Part shown: positions 37,258 through 45,492 of the stretch, in pieces | How positions within the stretch are numbered: position 1 is the first letter of the stretch | Layout of the letters: each line of letters begins with the position of its first letter | NCBI GenBank assembly: GCA_016937695.1 | Contig: JAFGWC010000098.1 | Coordinates: 1-56,909 of the forward strand | Direction of reading: 5' to 3' | From: Bacteroidales bacterium | Lineage (GTDB): Bacteria; Bacteroidota; Bacteroidia; Bacteroidales; NBLH01 | Length of the DNA stretch: 56,909 nt | The notes under the pieces: model-generated | Database searches by the model: none | Told to the model about the DNA's origin: nothing | The model's input: only the letters and a program-made list of their open reading frames with translations | Program-made: the position numbers and the translations under genes

Positions 37258-37377
37258 GCTTTAAATTTATTAATTATTATTTTCCATACTTTATATTTTT
37301 CAATGCTCAAAATTATTCTCCTGCAATTGATTCTAATACATTTATTAAAAACATTAAAAAATCAATTTTATTATTTA

Positions 37378-37385
37378 CAAATTTA
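37378..37385 (-). promoter_or_regulatory. -7 box candidate for the polysaccharide operon
   Basis: Minus-strand TAAATTTG, giving a leader of about 114 nt before the wzt GTG. No -33 match. It lies in the 267-bp divergent gap between wzt and the TPR gene. Confidence 0.35.
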
Positions 37386-37447
37386 ATCAATTCTTTTATA
37401 TTCTTAAAAAATCATTTAATTCGTTTACAGATAAACTAAATTCATAA

Positions 37448-37479
37448 TTTGTATTGTGTTGCTTTTATTAATAAATTTG
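37448..37479 (+). promoter_or_regulatory. Promoter of the TPR-protein gene
   Basis: TTTG at 37448-37451, 20 bp spacer, TAAATTTG at 37472-37479: a good match to both Bacteroidota promoter elements, 45 bp before the ATG. Confidence 0.6.
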
Positions 37480-37524
37480 TACGGGGAAAATATTGGTAAC
37501 TTTTTTAATATCAGATAATAAATC

Positions 37525-38859
37525 ATGAAAAATATATTTAAAATCAGTTTAAGTTTGATGCTTTTTATTAGCTTTTCATTAAATTCTTTTTCTCAATTTA
37601 TTGGTAATCAAAGCTCTAATAAAAACGATAGTATAGAATGTTTGAAAAATATATCTGTTTACAAAGAGTTTCAAAAGCTAAATGTTACTGATAAAGCAAT
37701 TGAAGCATGGAAAAAAGCGTATAAATGCTGCAATGGCTCAAAAAAAATTATTTTTCAGGATGGAGTTAAATTTTTAAAATACTCTATCGAAAATGAAAAA
37801 AATATAGACACTAAAAAAATTCTTGTAGACAGTTTAATGAATATTTACGATCAACGAATTAAATATTTTAATGAAAAAGATTTTTTATTGGGAAAAAAAG
37901 GAGTTGATTTACTTCGATATAATCCTAAAAAACTCGAAGAAGCCAGAAATTTACTAAACCAATCGAAAGAATTGAGAGCAAATGAAACAGAATTAATTGT
38001 TCTTGTTTCTTTAATGAGTTCTACAGAAATATTATATAAAAAAAATATCCTATCTAAAACTGATGTTATAAATACATATTTATCTGTTATTGATATAATA
38101 AATTTTCAGAAAAATGATGTAAAAGAAAAAAAAGCTTTGCATAATATAGCAATAGCAACAAATACTATTGATGAAATATTTTCTAAAAGTAATGCAGCTG
38201 ATTGTGAAGGAATAGTTGCGGTTTTTGAGAACAAATTTATTAATGATAGTAATAATATTGATTTGATATTGAAAATACAATCTTTATTAAAAGGCGCAAA
38301 CTGTATCAATTCTGATTTGTACTTTAATACTGCATACAAATTGAATATTTTGAGACCAAATGCCGAAAATGCATATATTTTAGCAGGTATATCAATCAAA
38401 AGAGAAAAACATGAAGATGCTGTTACTTTTTTGAAAAATGCAATTGAATTAGAAAAAGTGGACAGTATTAAATCTAAATATTGTTTAGATTTAAGCATTC
38501 ATTATTACACAAATTTAAAACAATATCAAATTGCCAGAAATTATGCTTATCAAGCAATTGAGCTGAACAAAAATTGGGGAAAACCTTACATTACGATTGG
38601 TGATATTTATACTTCTGCAAATAATTGTGGAACTAATGATTTTGAAAAATCTGCTGTTTTATGGGCTGCTGTTGATAAATATAATAAAGCAAAAGAAATA
38701 GAGCCTGATTTAACAGAATTTGCAAATAAAAAAATTGAATATTATAAACGATTTTTTCCTATAAACAGTGATGCTTTCTTTTATGGATACACAGATGGAA
38801 ATCCATATAAAATAAACTGTTGGATTAATGAAACTACAATTGTAAGAACAAGGAAATAA
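37525..38859 (+). CDS. Secreted TPR-repeat protein
   Basis: A 444-residue protein with signal peptide (MKNIFKISLSLMLFISFSLN, cut after FSQ). The mature part is helical with tetratricopeptide-like pairs, most clearly DKAIEAWKKAYKC near residue 58 and ARNYAYQAIELNKNWGKPYI near the C-terminus. It probably faces the periplasm as a scaffold. No enzymatic motif. Monocistronic, with its own promoter, convergent with the M1 peptidase gene. Confidence 0.8.
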   Translation: MKNIFKISLSLMLFISFSLNSFSQFIGNQSSNKNDSIECLKNISVYKEFQKLNVTDKAIEAWKKAYKCCNGSKKIIFQDGVKFLKYSIENEKNIDTKKILVDSLMNIYDQRIKYFNEKDFLLGKKGVDLLRYNPKKLEEARNLLNQSKELRANETELIVLVSLMSSTEILYKKNILSKTDVINTYLSVIDIINFQKNDVKEKKALHNIAIATNTIDEIFSKSNAADCEGIVAVFENKFINDSNNIDLILKIQSLLKGANCINSDLYFNTAYKLNILRPNAENAYILAGISIKREKHEDAVTFLKNAIELEKVDSIKSKYCLDLSIHYYTNLKQYQIARNYAYQAIELNKNWGKPYITIGDIYTSANNCGTNDFEKSAVLWAAVDKYNKAKEIEPDLTEFANKKIEYYKRFFPINSDAFFYGYTDGNPYKINCWINETTIVRTRK

Positions 38860-38863
38860 ACTG

Positions 38864-38897
38864 AAAATCTAACAATTAGCTAATTTTTTAGGATTTT
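38864..38897. terminator. Terminator-like inverted repeat between convergent genes
   Basis: AAAATCTAA and TTAGGATTTT pair with one bulge, followed by T-runs. The right arm is inside the last codons of the M1 gene, which ends at 38880 with TAG. Confidence 0.5.
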
Positions 38898-40748
38898 TTC
38901 TTTGAATTCTTTTCCTTCATTAATCAGTTTAATAAAATAATAACCTTTTTGTAAAAATTTAATGTCAAATTCAAATTCGTTATTATAATCTGTTTTCCCA
39001 AACGATTTAATTTTTTTTCCTTTAATATCATAAATTAAAACATCATTAAACTGGATTTTACTTTTAAATCTGATAAAAACACTATCTTTAACAGGCATTG
39101 GGAATAACAATATTTCTTTATTTTCTAATTCGCTAATATTTGTTATTTCTGTATTTTTAGTAATTATTGAAATATCAGAATCAAAAATAATATCTTTTAC
39201 TTTAAAGTCTAATTTCCAATTAAACTCTTGTCCCGAATAGTTATTTTCAAAATAAAGAGTTGTGTCAATATTTTCACCAATAAATAATATTGGCACTTTA
39301 AGTTCAAAAAAATCAACAGAATTATGAGATTGCGCTTGCTCTAATTTTAAAAATCCAAAATTATTTTCGTCTTGCGACCAACTAATATGATATATTGGAT
39401 ATCCTTCGCCATAAATCCAATCGTTGAAAAAATTATCAAGACTCAAATCCGTTACCGATTCAAAATGAGCTTTAAGATTATCTGTACTTGCAAATTTGTT
39501 AATTAACTCATTATCAGTCAAATAATTTTTTATGGCTTGAAAAAAAGCAATATCTCCAATTTGGTTTCTAAGCATATTAAGAACCATTGCACCTTTAGCA
39601 TATGACAATCTACTATCAAAGATTCTATAAACCAAACTTGTATCATCTACGTATAATGAACCATTTGGAAGACTTGTTATATAGTTTATTTTATTTTTTT
39701 TCCAGCTGTTCCAATCTTCAGAAGTTAGTCCATTTTCAACACATAAACCTTCACAATAAGTAGCAAAACCTTCGTTAAGCCAAATGTCTTTCCAACTTGC
39801 ACAAGTTATAAAATCGCCAAACCATTGGTGAGAAAGTTCGTGAGCAATTAAATTAAATCCAAAATTATTCATAAAACTCATGGTTTGATGTTCCATTCCT
39901 CCGCCCCAGCCAAATTGTGCATGTCCATATTTTTCTTCTTTGTAAGGATATGGAATAAATAAATTGTTATATAATTGCATTATATCAATCGTTGCCGGTG
40001 TAGATGATTTTGCATATTGTAAATCTTCAGGATAAACATAATTTAACACTTCTATAGGATTTGCATTTGATAATGGAACAAAATCAGAATAAACTTGATA
40101 ATTTGTAACAGCAAAAGCAATTAAATATGCAGCAATAGCACGCCTGTGTTTCCAATGAGTTATTATATCACTATTAATATGTTTTTCTGAAACTAAAATA
40201 CCATTTGAAGCTGCTTTATAATCGTCAGGATGAGTGATAAAAAAATCAATAGAATCAGCTTTATCTGTTAAAGTTTGTTTACAAGGCCACCAATCTTTTG
40301 CGCCGTAAGGCTCTGATAATGTCCACATTACTGGAATACTGTTGTGTTTAGATATTACAAAAGAACCAAATCCTCCGCCTGCAGGAACGCCTTGATAATA
40401 AATTGTTAATGAATCTAATCTGCCTTTTTCAATTTCTGATGAAAAATTTATATTTAAAATGTTTAAATTATGCGAAAAATTTAGATTTTCGGAATGAAAA
40501 ACTATAGAATCAATATTTAGTGCATCAACTAAATCAAAATTTAAAGTATTTACAGAATTTTCTGTAATTTCGAAATAACTTGTAATAGCGCCATTAATAT
40601 AATTTACAGCCGGATCTACTTTTAAATCAAGACGATAATATTTTATATCGAAATTTGCGCCGGTTGATTTTAAATTTGTTTTTTGCGAAATAATAAAATT
40701 TGAATGCAAAACAACTATTAACAATACAATAGCAAACTTTTTATACAT
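38880..40748 (-). CDS. M1 family aminopeptidase with T9SS sorting domain
   Basis: A 622-residue secreted zinc metallopeptidase with a signal peptide. The gluzincin site is intact: HELSHQWFGDF supplies HEXXH and, 18 residues on, NEGFATYCEG supplies the glutamate. GGGMEHQTM corresponds to the GxMEN exopeptidase motif. The final 80 residues (ILLFPMPVKDSVFIRF to ILKN) are a type A C-terminal sorting domain, so it is exported through the type IX secretion system and displayed or released at the cell surface. It probably degrades peptides outside the cell. It ends with TAG. Confidence 0.93.
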   Translation of the reverse strand: MYKKFAIVLLIVVLHSNFIISQKTNLKSTGANFDIKYYRLDLKVDPAVNYINGAITSYFEITENSVNTLNFDLVDALNIDSIVFHSENLNFSHNLNILNINFSSEIEKGRLDSLTIYYQGVPAGGGFGSFVISKHNSIPVMWTLSEPYGAKDWWPCKQTLTDKADSIDFFITHPDDYKAASNGILVSEKHINSDIITHWKHRRAIAAYLIAFAVTNYQVYSDFVPLSNANPIEVLNYVYPEDLQYAKSSTPATIDIMQLYNNLFIPYPYKEEKYGHAQFGWGGGMEHQTMSFMNNFGFNLIAHELSHQWFGDFITCASWKDIWLNEGFATYCEGLCVENGLTSEDWNSWKKNKINYITSLPNGSLYVDDTSLVYRIFDSRLSYAKGAMVLNMLRNQIGDIAFFQAIKNYLTDNELINKFASTDNLKAHFESVTDLSLDNFFNDWIYGEGYPIYHISWSQDENNFGFLKLEQAQSHNSVDFFELKVPILFIGENIDTTLYFENNYSGQEFNWKLDFKVKDIIFDSDISIITKNTEITNISELENKEILLFPMPVKDSVFIRFKSKIQFNDVLIYDIKGKKIKSFGKTDYNNEFEFDIKFLQKGYYFIKLINEGKEFKEKILKN

Positions 40749-40781
40749 TTTCCAATTTTTAAATTAAAGATTAATTTAAAA

Positions 40782-40789
40782 CAAAAGTA
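40782..40789 (-). promoter_or_regulatory. -7 box of the M1 peptidase gene
   Basis: Minus-strand TACTTTTG, 33 bp before the ATG at 40748. Confidence 0.5.
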
Positions 40790-40843
40790 ATTTAAAAATA
40801 CTGTTATTAATTTCAAATCTAACAATTACACGATTAATCTTTG

Positions 40844-40851
40844 TACTTTTG
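40844..40851 (+). promoter_or_regulatory. -7 box of the YhbP-like gene
   Basis: TACTTTTG, 41 bp before the ATG at 40893; divergent from the box at 40782. Confidence 0.5.
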
Positions 40852-40892
40852 TATTCATTTAAAACTTTAAATATTCTTAAAATTAAATCTAA

Positions 40893-41318
40893 ATGCAAAA
40901 AATTGATTCAAAAATCATAAAATTTATTAAAGATCATCATGTTTTAACATTAGCAACATCTAATAATAATGAACCATATTGCGCAAATTGCTTTTATGCA
41001 TATTTAGAAGAAGAAAATGCTTTTGTTTTTACTTCAGAAATTGAAACCAAACACATAAAAGACTCATTGAAACAAAATTTTGTTGCAGGATCAATTATAC
41101 TCGAAACAAAAGTTGTTGGCAAAATACAAGGAATTCAATTTAACGGGAATTTATATAAGCCTGAAAATGAATTAATTAAGAAGGCAAGGAAACAATATAT
41201 GAAGGCATTTCCATATGCAGCTTTACTTCAAACAACTATGTGGGTTTTAGAATTAAGCTTTATAAAAATGACAGATAACAGACTAGGATTTGGGAAAAAA
41301 CTAATTTGGGAAAAATAA
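40893..41318 (+). CDS. Pyridoxamine-phosphate-oxidase-like flavoprotein (YhbP/UPF0306)
   Basis: A 141-residue split-barrel protein. FIKDHHVLTLATSNNNEPYCANCFYAYLE is the usual N-terminal strand pair of YhbP-like members, and FTSEIETKHIKDSLK covers the likely flavin phosphate contacts. The biochemical role of YhbP is unknown. Monocistronic between its promoter and the terminator at 41359. Confidence 0.82.
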   Translation: MQKIDSKIIKFIKDHHVLTLATSNNNEPYCANCFYAYLEEENAFVFTSEIETKHIKDSLKQNFVAGSIILETKVVGKIQGIQFNGNLYKPENELIKKARKQYMKAFPYAALLQTTMWVLELSFIKMTDNRLGFGKKLIWEK

Positions 41319-41358
41319 ATTTACAAACCATTTTTATTTTATCTTGTATAAATACAAA

Positions 41359-41388
41359 AAACCCATTACCAAAAAAGATAATGGGTTT
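41359..41388. terminator. Bidirectional intrinsic terminator
   Basis: AAACCCATTA / TAATGGGTTT with a 10-nt A-rich loop, between the convergent YhbP-like gene and greA. Confidence 0.85.
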
Positions 41389-41408
41389 TACAATAATTAT
41401 AAAATAAT

Positions 41409-41882
41409 TTATATTGAAATATCTATTATTTCGAATTCAATCAACCCATTTGGGACTTGAATTTTAGCTTTATCTCCAACTTTTTTACCCAATAATCCTT
41501 TAGCTATTGGTGTTTCAACAGATAATTTACCGGCCTTTAAATCAGCTTCACTTTCTGCAACTAAAATGTATTGCAAAATAGCATCAGTTTTAGTATTTTT
41601 AATTTTAACTTTAGTCAAAATTTGAACTGACGAATTATCAATTTTTGATTCATCTATTATACGAGCTCTTGCAATAACATCTTGAAGTTTAGCAATTTTC
41701 AATTCTAGCAAACCTTGAGCTTCTTTAGCTGCATCATATTCTGCATTTTCAGATAAATCACCTTTGTCTCTTGCTTCTGCAATTTGGCTAGATATTTTAG
41801 GTCTTTCAATCCTGGTTAATTTATCTAAATCCGCTTTTAATTTATCTAATCCTTCTTTTGTTAAATAAGAATAATTTCCCAT
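41409..41882 (-). CDS. greA: Transcription elongation factor GreA
   Basis: A 157-residue factor that reactivates backtracked RNA polymerase by stimulating RNA cleavage. The N-terminal coiled coil carries the acidic tip pair in ARDKGDLSENAEYDAAKE (D and E), followed by the C-terminal FKBP-like domain (VETPIAKGLLGKKVGD). Standard length. It is monocistronic. Its promoter and a terminator-like leader hairpin are described separately. Confidence 0.97.
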   Translation of the reverse strand: MGNYSYLTKEGLDKLKADLDKLTRIERPKISSQIAEARDKGDLSENAEYDAAKEAQGLLELKIAKLQDVIARARIIDESKIDNSSVQILTKVKIKNTKTDAILQYILVAESEADLKAGKLSVETPIAKGLLGKKVGDKAKIQVPNGLIEFEIIDISI

Positions 41883-41902
41883 ATTCAGTCAGTATTGTGA
41901 AA

Positions 41903-41950
41903 ATAAAAAAGAATCCAAACCTTTCTTTTTAAGAAATAAACTCTGGACTC
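41903..41950 (-). promoter_or_regulatory. Terminator-like hairpin in the greA leader
   Basis: In minus-strand RNA the arm at 41950-41942 (GAGUCCAGA) pairs with the arm at 41919-41911 (UUUGGAUUC) over 9 positions with two G-U pairs. A smaller UUUCUU/AAGAAA helix can form in the loop, and a run of U (41910-41901) follows. The 5' end of the transcript should lie close to the first arm, and the greA ATG is about 28 nt after the stem. This looks like an attenuator. Confidence 0.6.
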
Positions 41951-41959
41951 TTCAGCCGA

Positions 41960-41967
41960 CAAATATA
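41960..41967 (-). promoter_or_regulatory. -7 box of greA
   Basis: Minus-strand TATATTTG (TAnnTTTG), placing the transcript start near 41953 and giving a leader of about 70 nt. Confidence 0.6.
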
Positions 41968-42057
41968 AATAAAAAATAATATATATCAAACAATCAATTT
42001 TAAAGAAAAATCTTTTGTCTTTGATTATCAATATATTAATATTGCTGAAAGAAATAT

Positions 42058-42474
42058 TTAATGCCTGTATTTTTTTCTTTCTAATATTGAAGAATAAAGA
42101 ATTGCAGATTTCAAATCAAATCCGTCTTCGTTTTCTTCTTCATTTTCATTTTCATTTTTTATATCAACAGATTTTTTTTGAATAATATCATCTTTCACAT
42201 CATTTATTTCATCTTTTGTGAATTTATACTTTTCAGAAACATGATCTAAAATTTCTTCTTCTTTTTGTTCATTTTGATTTGAATCAAAATCATTTTTAAT
42301 TTCTTCTTCTGCAACGATTTTTCTTCGTTCTAATATTTTTTCAAAATCATTTAAAGAATATTCAACTTCTTCTGAACTTGCAATTATTGGTTTTTTCTTC
42401 TTTTTTTGACCAAGAATGCTTATAATAAAAATTATTATTGTTAAAACAATATAAAATATATCCTCTAATTCCAT
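42058..42474 (-). CDS. Small membrane-anchored protein of unknown function
   Basis: A 138-residue protein with one N-terminal hydrophobic helix (FYIVLTIIIFIISIL), then a lysine stretch and a strongly acidic, Glu/Lys-rich tail. The tail has no recognisable fold and may be a coiled coil or disordered. It lies downstream of the Lys-rich protein at 42506 (31 bp), so the two may be cotranscribed. No function is suggested. Confidence 0.65.
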   Translation of the reverse strand: MELEDIFYIVLTIIIFIISILGQKKKKKPIIASSEEVEYSLNDFEKILERRKIVAEEEIKNDFDSNQNEQKEEEILDHVSEKYKFTKDEINDVKDDIIQKKSVDIKNENENEEENEDGFDLKSAILYSSILERKKYRH

Positions 42475-42505
42475 AACTATTACATTTTATAGTTAATTAT
42501 TAATT

Positions 42506-42985
42506 TTACTTAAATAGTTTTTTTAGAAATCTTAATTTTTCCTTTCTTTTATTTAATTTTTCTCTTCTTTTCAATTCTTTATCTCTCTGTTTCATTCTAT
42601 CCATAGTCTCTTTAGATTGTAAACTTTGGATTTTCTTTTTCTTAAAGTTTTCGTATTTTTTATTTCTTAAATAGTCTTTTCTATATGATTTCCTGATTTT
42701 AAATTTTTCTATTAAACTTAGATTAAATCCGCTTTTTTGTTTATTTCTAAGTTCTACTTCTTCTTCAGATAAATTATACTTATTATTAATATTCTCCAGA
42801 TTATTATATTCTTTTTCAGTTAAGTTAATTCCTTCATATTCTTGTTTTTCTTTTTGCAAACTTAAATTAATCGGATCTTCAGCAGGTTTTTCCTGCGAAA
42901 AACAAACATCATCAAAAACAAGAAAAAAAGCTAAAATAACTAATAATTTAACTAAATTTGTCGTAATATAATTATTAAAACTCAT
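42506..42985 (-). CDS. Secreted highly charged protein of unknown function
   Basis: A 159-residue protein with a signal peptide (LVKLLVILAFFLVF, cut after CFS). The mature part is full of Lys, Glu and Arg, and is probably helical. I recognise no family. Its ATG is only 3 bp from the ATG of the divergent lipoprotein gene, so its promoter must lie in that gene: TAATTTTG on minus at 43000-42993 fits and would leave almost no leader. Confidence 0.65.
   Translation of the reverse strand: MSFNNYITTNLVKLLVILAFFLVFDDVCFSQEKPAEDPINLSLQKEKQEYEGINLTEKEYNNLENINNKYNLSEEEVELRNKQKSGFNLSLIEKFKIRKSYRKDYLRNKKYENFKKKKIQSLQSKETMDRMKQRDKELKRREKLNKRKEKLRFLKKLFK
42953..42960 (+). promoter_or_regulatory. -7 box of the Rieske-like lipoprotein gene
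   Basis: TAAATTTG (TAnnTTTG), inside the signal-peptide codons of the divergent gene and 28 bp before the ATG at 42989. Confidence 0.45.
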
Positions 42986-42988
42986 AGA

Positions 42989-43420
42989 ATGTCAAAATTA
43001 CGATTATTTTTTCTAATTATACTTATATTTTCAAGTTTTTTACATTGTGAAAACGATAATCCTGTGCCTGAAGTATATGTTGACTATACTATTGATTTAT
43101 ATAATCCTCTTTATCAAGCTTTACAAACAGTTGCTGTTGCAGTTTTTATACCTAACGCCGGCAATAAAGGAATTATAGTTATAAAGGTTGATATTAATAA
43201 ATATTCAGCTTTTGATGCAACTTGTACATATGACCCAAAACATGAATGGGGAAGAGTTGAAATTGATGCAAATGGTATTTATGCAACTGATAATGTATGC
43301 GGTTCGCAATTTTCACTAATGATGAATGGTTCTGTAAATAAAGCACCAGCTACTTATCCATTGAAAGAATATGCAGTTGATTATAATCAAAATTTAGGAA
43401 CTTTACATATTCACAATTAA
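42989..43420 (+). CDS. Degenerate Rieske-like lipoprotein
   Basis: A 143-residue lipoprotein (lipobox FLHC, Cys20). The mature part has the pattern of a Rieske fold: AFDATCTYDP, then VCGSQFSLMMNG and KAPATYPLKEYAV. The [2Fe-2S] ligands are not intact: the CxH has become C79-T-Y81, and the CxxH site reads D101-x-x-C104. An iron-sulfur cluster is therefore unlikely; C79 and C104 could form a disulfide. Similar degenerate versions occur in Bacteroidota. Role unknown. Confidence 0.7.
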   Translation: MSKLRLFFLIILIFSSFLHCENDNPVPEVYVDYTIDLYNPLYQALQTVAVAVFIPNAGNKGIIVIKVDINKYSAFDATCTYDPKHEWGRVEIDANGIYATDNVCGSQFSLMMNGSVNKAPATYPLKEYAVDYNQNLGTLHIHN

Positions 43421-43464
43421 GCTTAAAAATTAACATCTGCTATTCTTTTTTTCAAATTTAATTG

Positions 43465-43498
43465 ATAACAAGTTGCAAGCTAACTTACAACTTGTTAT
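43465..43498. terminator. Terminator-like hairpin
   Basis: ATAACAAGTTG / CAACTTGTTAT, an 11-bp perfect stem with a 12-nt loop between the convergent lipoprotein and DUF2461 genes. T-runs are weak. Confidence 0.55.
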
Positions 43499-43551
43499 TA
43501 AAATTCAATTTATTTCCAACATTTTATTCAACTCATCTAATTCAATGATAT

Positions 43552-44232
43552 TCAGACATTTTCGCTTATGTTTTCAATAACTCTATTTATAAATGTATTA
43601 AAAGGATGAGCAATTTTATATAAATCAATCAGAGAATCTTTTAAATTTGTTTCATTTTTAACAAATTTATCATCTAATTTATGAACAATAGCATAGCTTT
43701 TAAATTTCAATAATTCAATATCTTTAAATTCTTTAGGAAAGCCTTTTGGTGCAGTTTTTAATTTTTCACCATAAATTTCAGGAAAAATATTTTTGAATTT
43801 AGAATCATTTATAATTTTCTTCATTTCATCAGTATTTTCCATAATTTCAATCCTGATTTCTTTTAAAGTATCAGCATCAGGCATATGAATTCCAGCGGCA
43901 ATAAATGAATTGTTATCTGGTTCTATATGAATATAATAGCCTGCAAATTTTCCTTTTTTTCCATCTCTGGAAATATATGCGCCCATGTTTGTTTTGTAAG
44001 GCTCTTTATTTGTAGAAAATCTTACATCTCGATAAATTCTGAAAACACAATCTTTAGCAGTAACAACTCCAATTGAATTATCTATTTCTCTAATTTCAGG
44101 AATTAAATTATTTACAAATAATTCAAATTCTTCTTTTGCAGCAACATATCTGCTTTTATTTGTATTAAACCAATCTCTGTTATTATTCTTTTTTAAATCT
44201 TCAAGATAAGCTAAAACCATTGTTAATTCCAT
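43552..44232 (-). CDS. DUF2461 family protein
   Basis: A 226-residue cytoplasmic protein. LEDLKKNNNRDWFNTNKSRY, FRIYRDVRFSTNKEPYKTN and GYYIHIEPDNNSFIAAGIHMP are the typical DUF2461 motifs. No catalytic role is established for the family. It starts 11 bp after the OsmC gene, so they likely form a two-gene operon. Confidence 0.88.
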   Translation of the reverse strand: MELTMVLAYLEDLKKNNNRDWFNTNKSRYVAAKEEFELFVNNLIPEIREIDNSIGVVTAKDCVFRIYRDVRFSTNKEPYKTNMGAYISRDGKKGKFAGYYIHIEPDNNSFIAAGIHMPDADTLKEIRIEIMENTDEMKKIINDSKFKNIFPEIYGEKLKTAPKGFPKEFKDIELLKFKSYAIVHKLDDKFVKNETNLKDSLIDLYKIAHPFNTFINRVIENISENV

Positions 44233-44243
44233 AAATCAAAATT

Positions 44244-44669
44244 TTATGATTCGTGAATAATTATTTCAGAAGTAAGTTCCATTGCTTCTCTATAGCTTGC
44301 ACTTACACCACAATATCTTTCTTCTGAAAGGTTAACAGCTTTTTGAATTTTATCCATAGGTAAATTTTTACCTGTAAATTCATAAATAACTTTCATTTTA
44401 TGAAAATGTTTTGGATGTTCTTCGGTTAAATCTCCTTCAACTCTTACTTTAAAGTCATCTAATTCAACTCTCATTTTTGCTAAAATTGAAACTACATCCA
44501 TAGCTGTGCATCCTCCCAGTGCAACAAGCATAAAAGGTTTTGGTTGAGGACCTTTATCTTCGCCACCAACATTTTCTTTGGCATCGATAATTATTTTATG
44601 CCCGGCAACTTCTACCTCAAAAGCCATTTTTTTTAGCCATTTTGCTTCAATAGATTCTTTCATATTCAC
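44244..44669 (-). CDS. OsmC/Ohr family protein
   Basis: A 141-residue protein of the OsmC family, whose best-known members reduce organic hydroperoxides with a pair of cysteines. ALGGCTAMDVVSILAKM holds the first Cys, and EERYCGVSASYR the second, so the redox pair is present. The substrate is unknown. First gene of a run with DUF2461. Confidence 0.9.
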   Translation of the reverse strand: MNMKESIEAKWLKKMAFEVEVAGHKIIIDAKENVGGEDKGPQPKPFMLVALGGCTAMDVVSILAKMRVELDDFKVRVEGDLTEEHPKHFHKMKVIYEFTGKNLPMDKIQKAVNLSEERYCGVSASYREAMELTSEIIIHES

Positions 44670-44714
44670 TAATAAATAAAAATTTGATAAAAACTAATTA
44701 TATTAATATTTTCA

Positions 44715-44722
44715 CAAATATA
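44715..44722 (-). promoter_or_regulatory. -7 box of the OsmC gene
   Basis: Minus-strand TATATTTG, 45 bp before the ATG at 44669. Confidence 0.45.
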
Positions 44723-44788
44723 CTTTAATATTGTATCTTGCACAAAATTTTGATATCATAGATATTTTTTAAAATATTATTTTTAATA

Positions 44789-45490
44789 ATGAGAAATTTG
44801 GAAAATATTCCTGCTTGTAGCGATTGCTTTACTATTAATTCTATTTTTAAAGATTTAACAGAAGAGCAATTAAATACATTAACTTTTGAAAAAGGTTGTA
44901 ATTATTATAAAAGAAGTAATATAATTTATCATGAGAGAAATAGAATAAGCGGTGTTTATTGTGTTAATCAAGGAATAATAAAATTATACAAAACAGGAAT
45001 TGACGGAAGAGAGCAAATAATTAAATTTGCACAAAAAGGAGATGTTATAGGCTACAGATCAATTTTAAGTAACGAACTTGCTTGTACAACTGCAAAAGTT
45101 ATTGAAGATGCAGTTTTATGCTATATTCCTTCAAGTATTTTTATAAAATTGGTTGAAGAAAATAATAGTTTTTCGATGCAAATAATGAGGCTTTCGCTTA
45201 AAGAACTTGGTGAGGCAAACAAATTTATAATTGATATTGCACAAAAAACTGTTAGAGAGCGACTTGCAGAAGTTCTAGTAATTCTTAAAGACACTTTTAA
45301 TCTTGATGAAAATAACTATCTAAAAGTATCTTTAACTAGAGAAGAAATTGCCAATCTTGTTGGCACTGCTACAGAATCTGTAATCAGATTACTTTCTGAA
45401 TTCAAATCGGACAATTATATTGAATTAAACGGCCGAAAAATAAAAATTCTAAATATTGATGCGCTTATAAAGTTGGGAAGAATAAAATGA
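44789..45490 (+). CDS. Crp/Fnr-family transcription regulator
   Basis: A 233-residue regulator with an N-terminal cyclic-nucleotide-binding-type beta-roll (GVYCVNQGIIKLYKTGIDGREQII and FAQKGDVIGYRSIL) and a C-terminal winged helix (VSLTREEIANLVGTATESVIRLLSEF). Two cysteines (CSDC) near the N-terminus could be sensing or metal-binding residues, but the four-Cys Fnr pattern is absent. Effector and targets are unknown. It is convergent with the PP2C regulator, with 2 bp between the stops. Confidence 0.93.
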   Translation: MRNLENIPACSDCFTINSIFKDLTEEQLNTLTFEKGCNYYKRSNIIYHERNRISGVYCVNQGIIKLYKTGIDGREQIIKFAQKGDVIGYRSILSNELACTTAKVIEDAVLCYIPSSIFIKLVEENNSFSMQIMRLSLKELGEANKFIIDIAQKTVRERLAEVLVILKDTFNLDENNYLKVSLTREEIANLVGTATESVIRLLSEFKSDNYIELNGRKIKILNIDALIKLGRIK

Positions 45491-45492
45491 TT

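Noticed and set aside
37258-37524. A small gene or permease remnant upstream of wzt
   Set aside because: The plus-strand open frame reaching from 37110 to 37439 lies antisense to wzt, with no transporter motif; the gap shows only promoter-like boxes.
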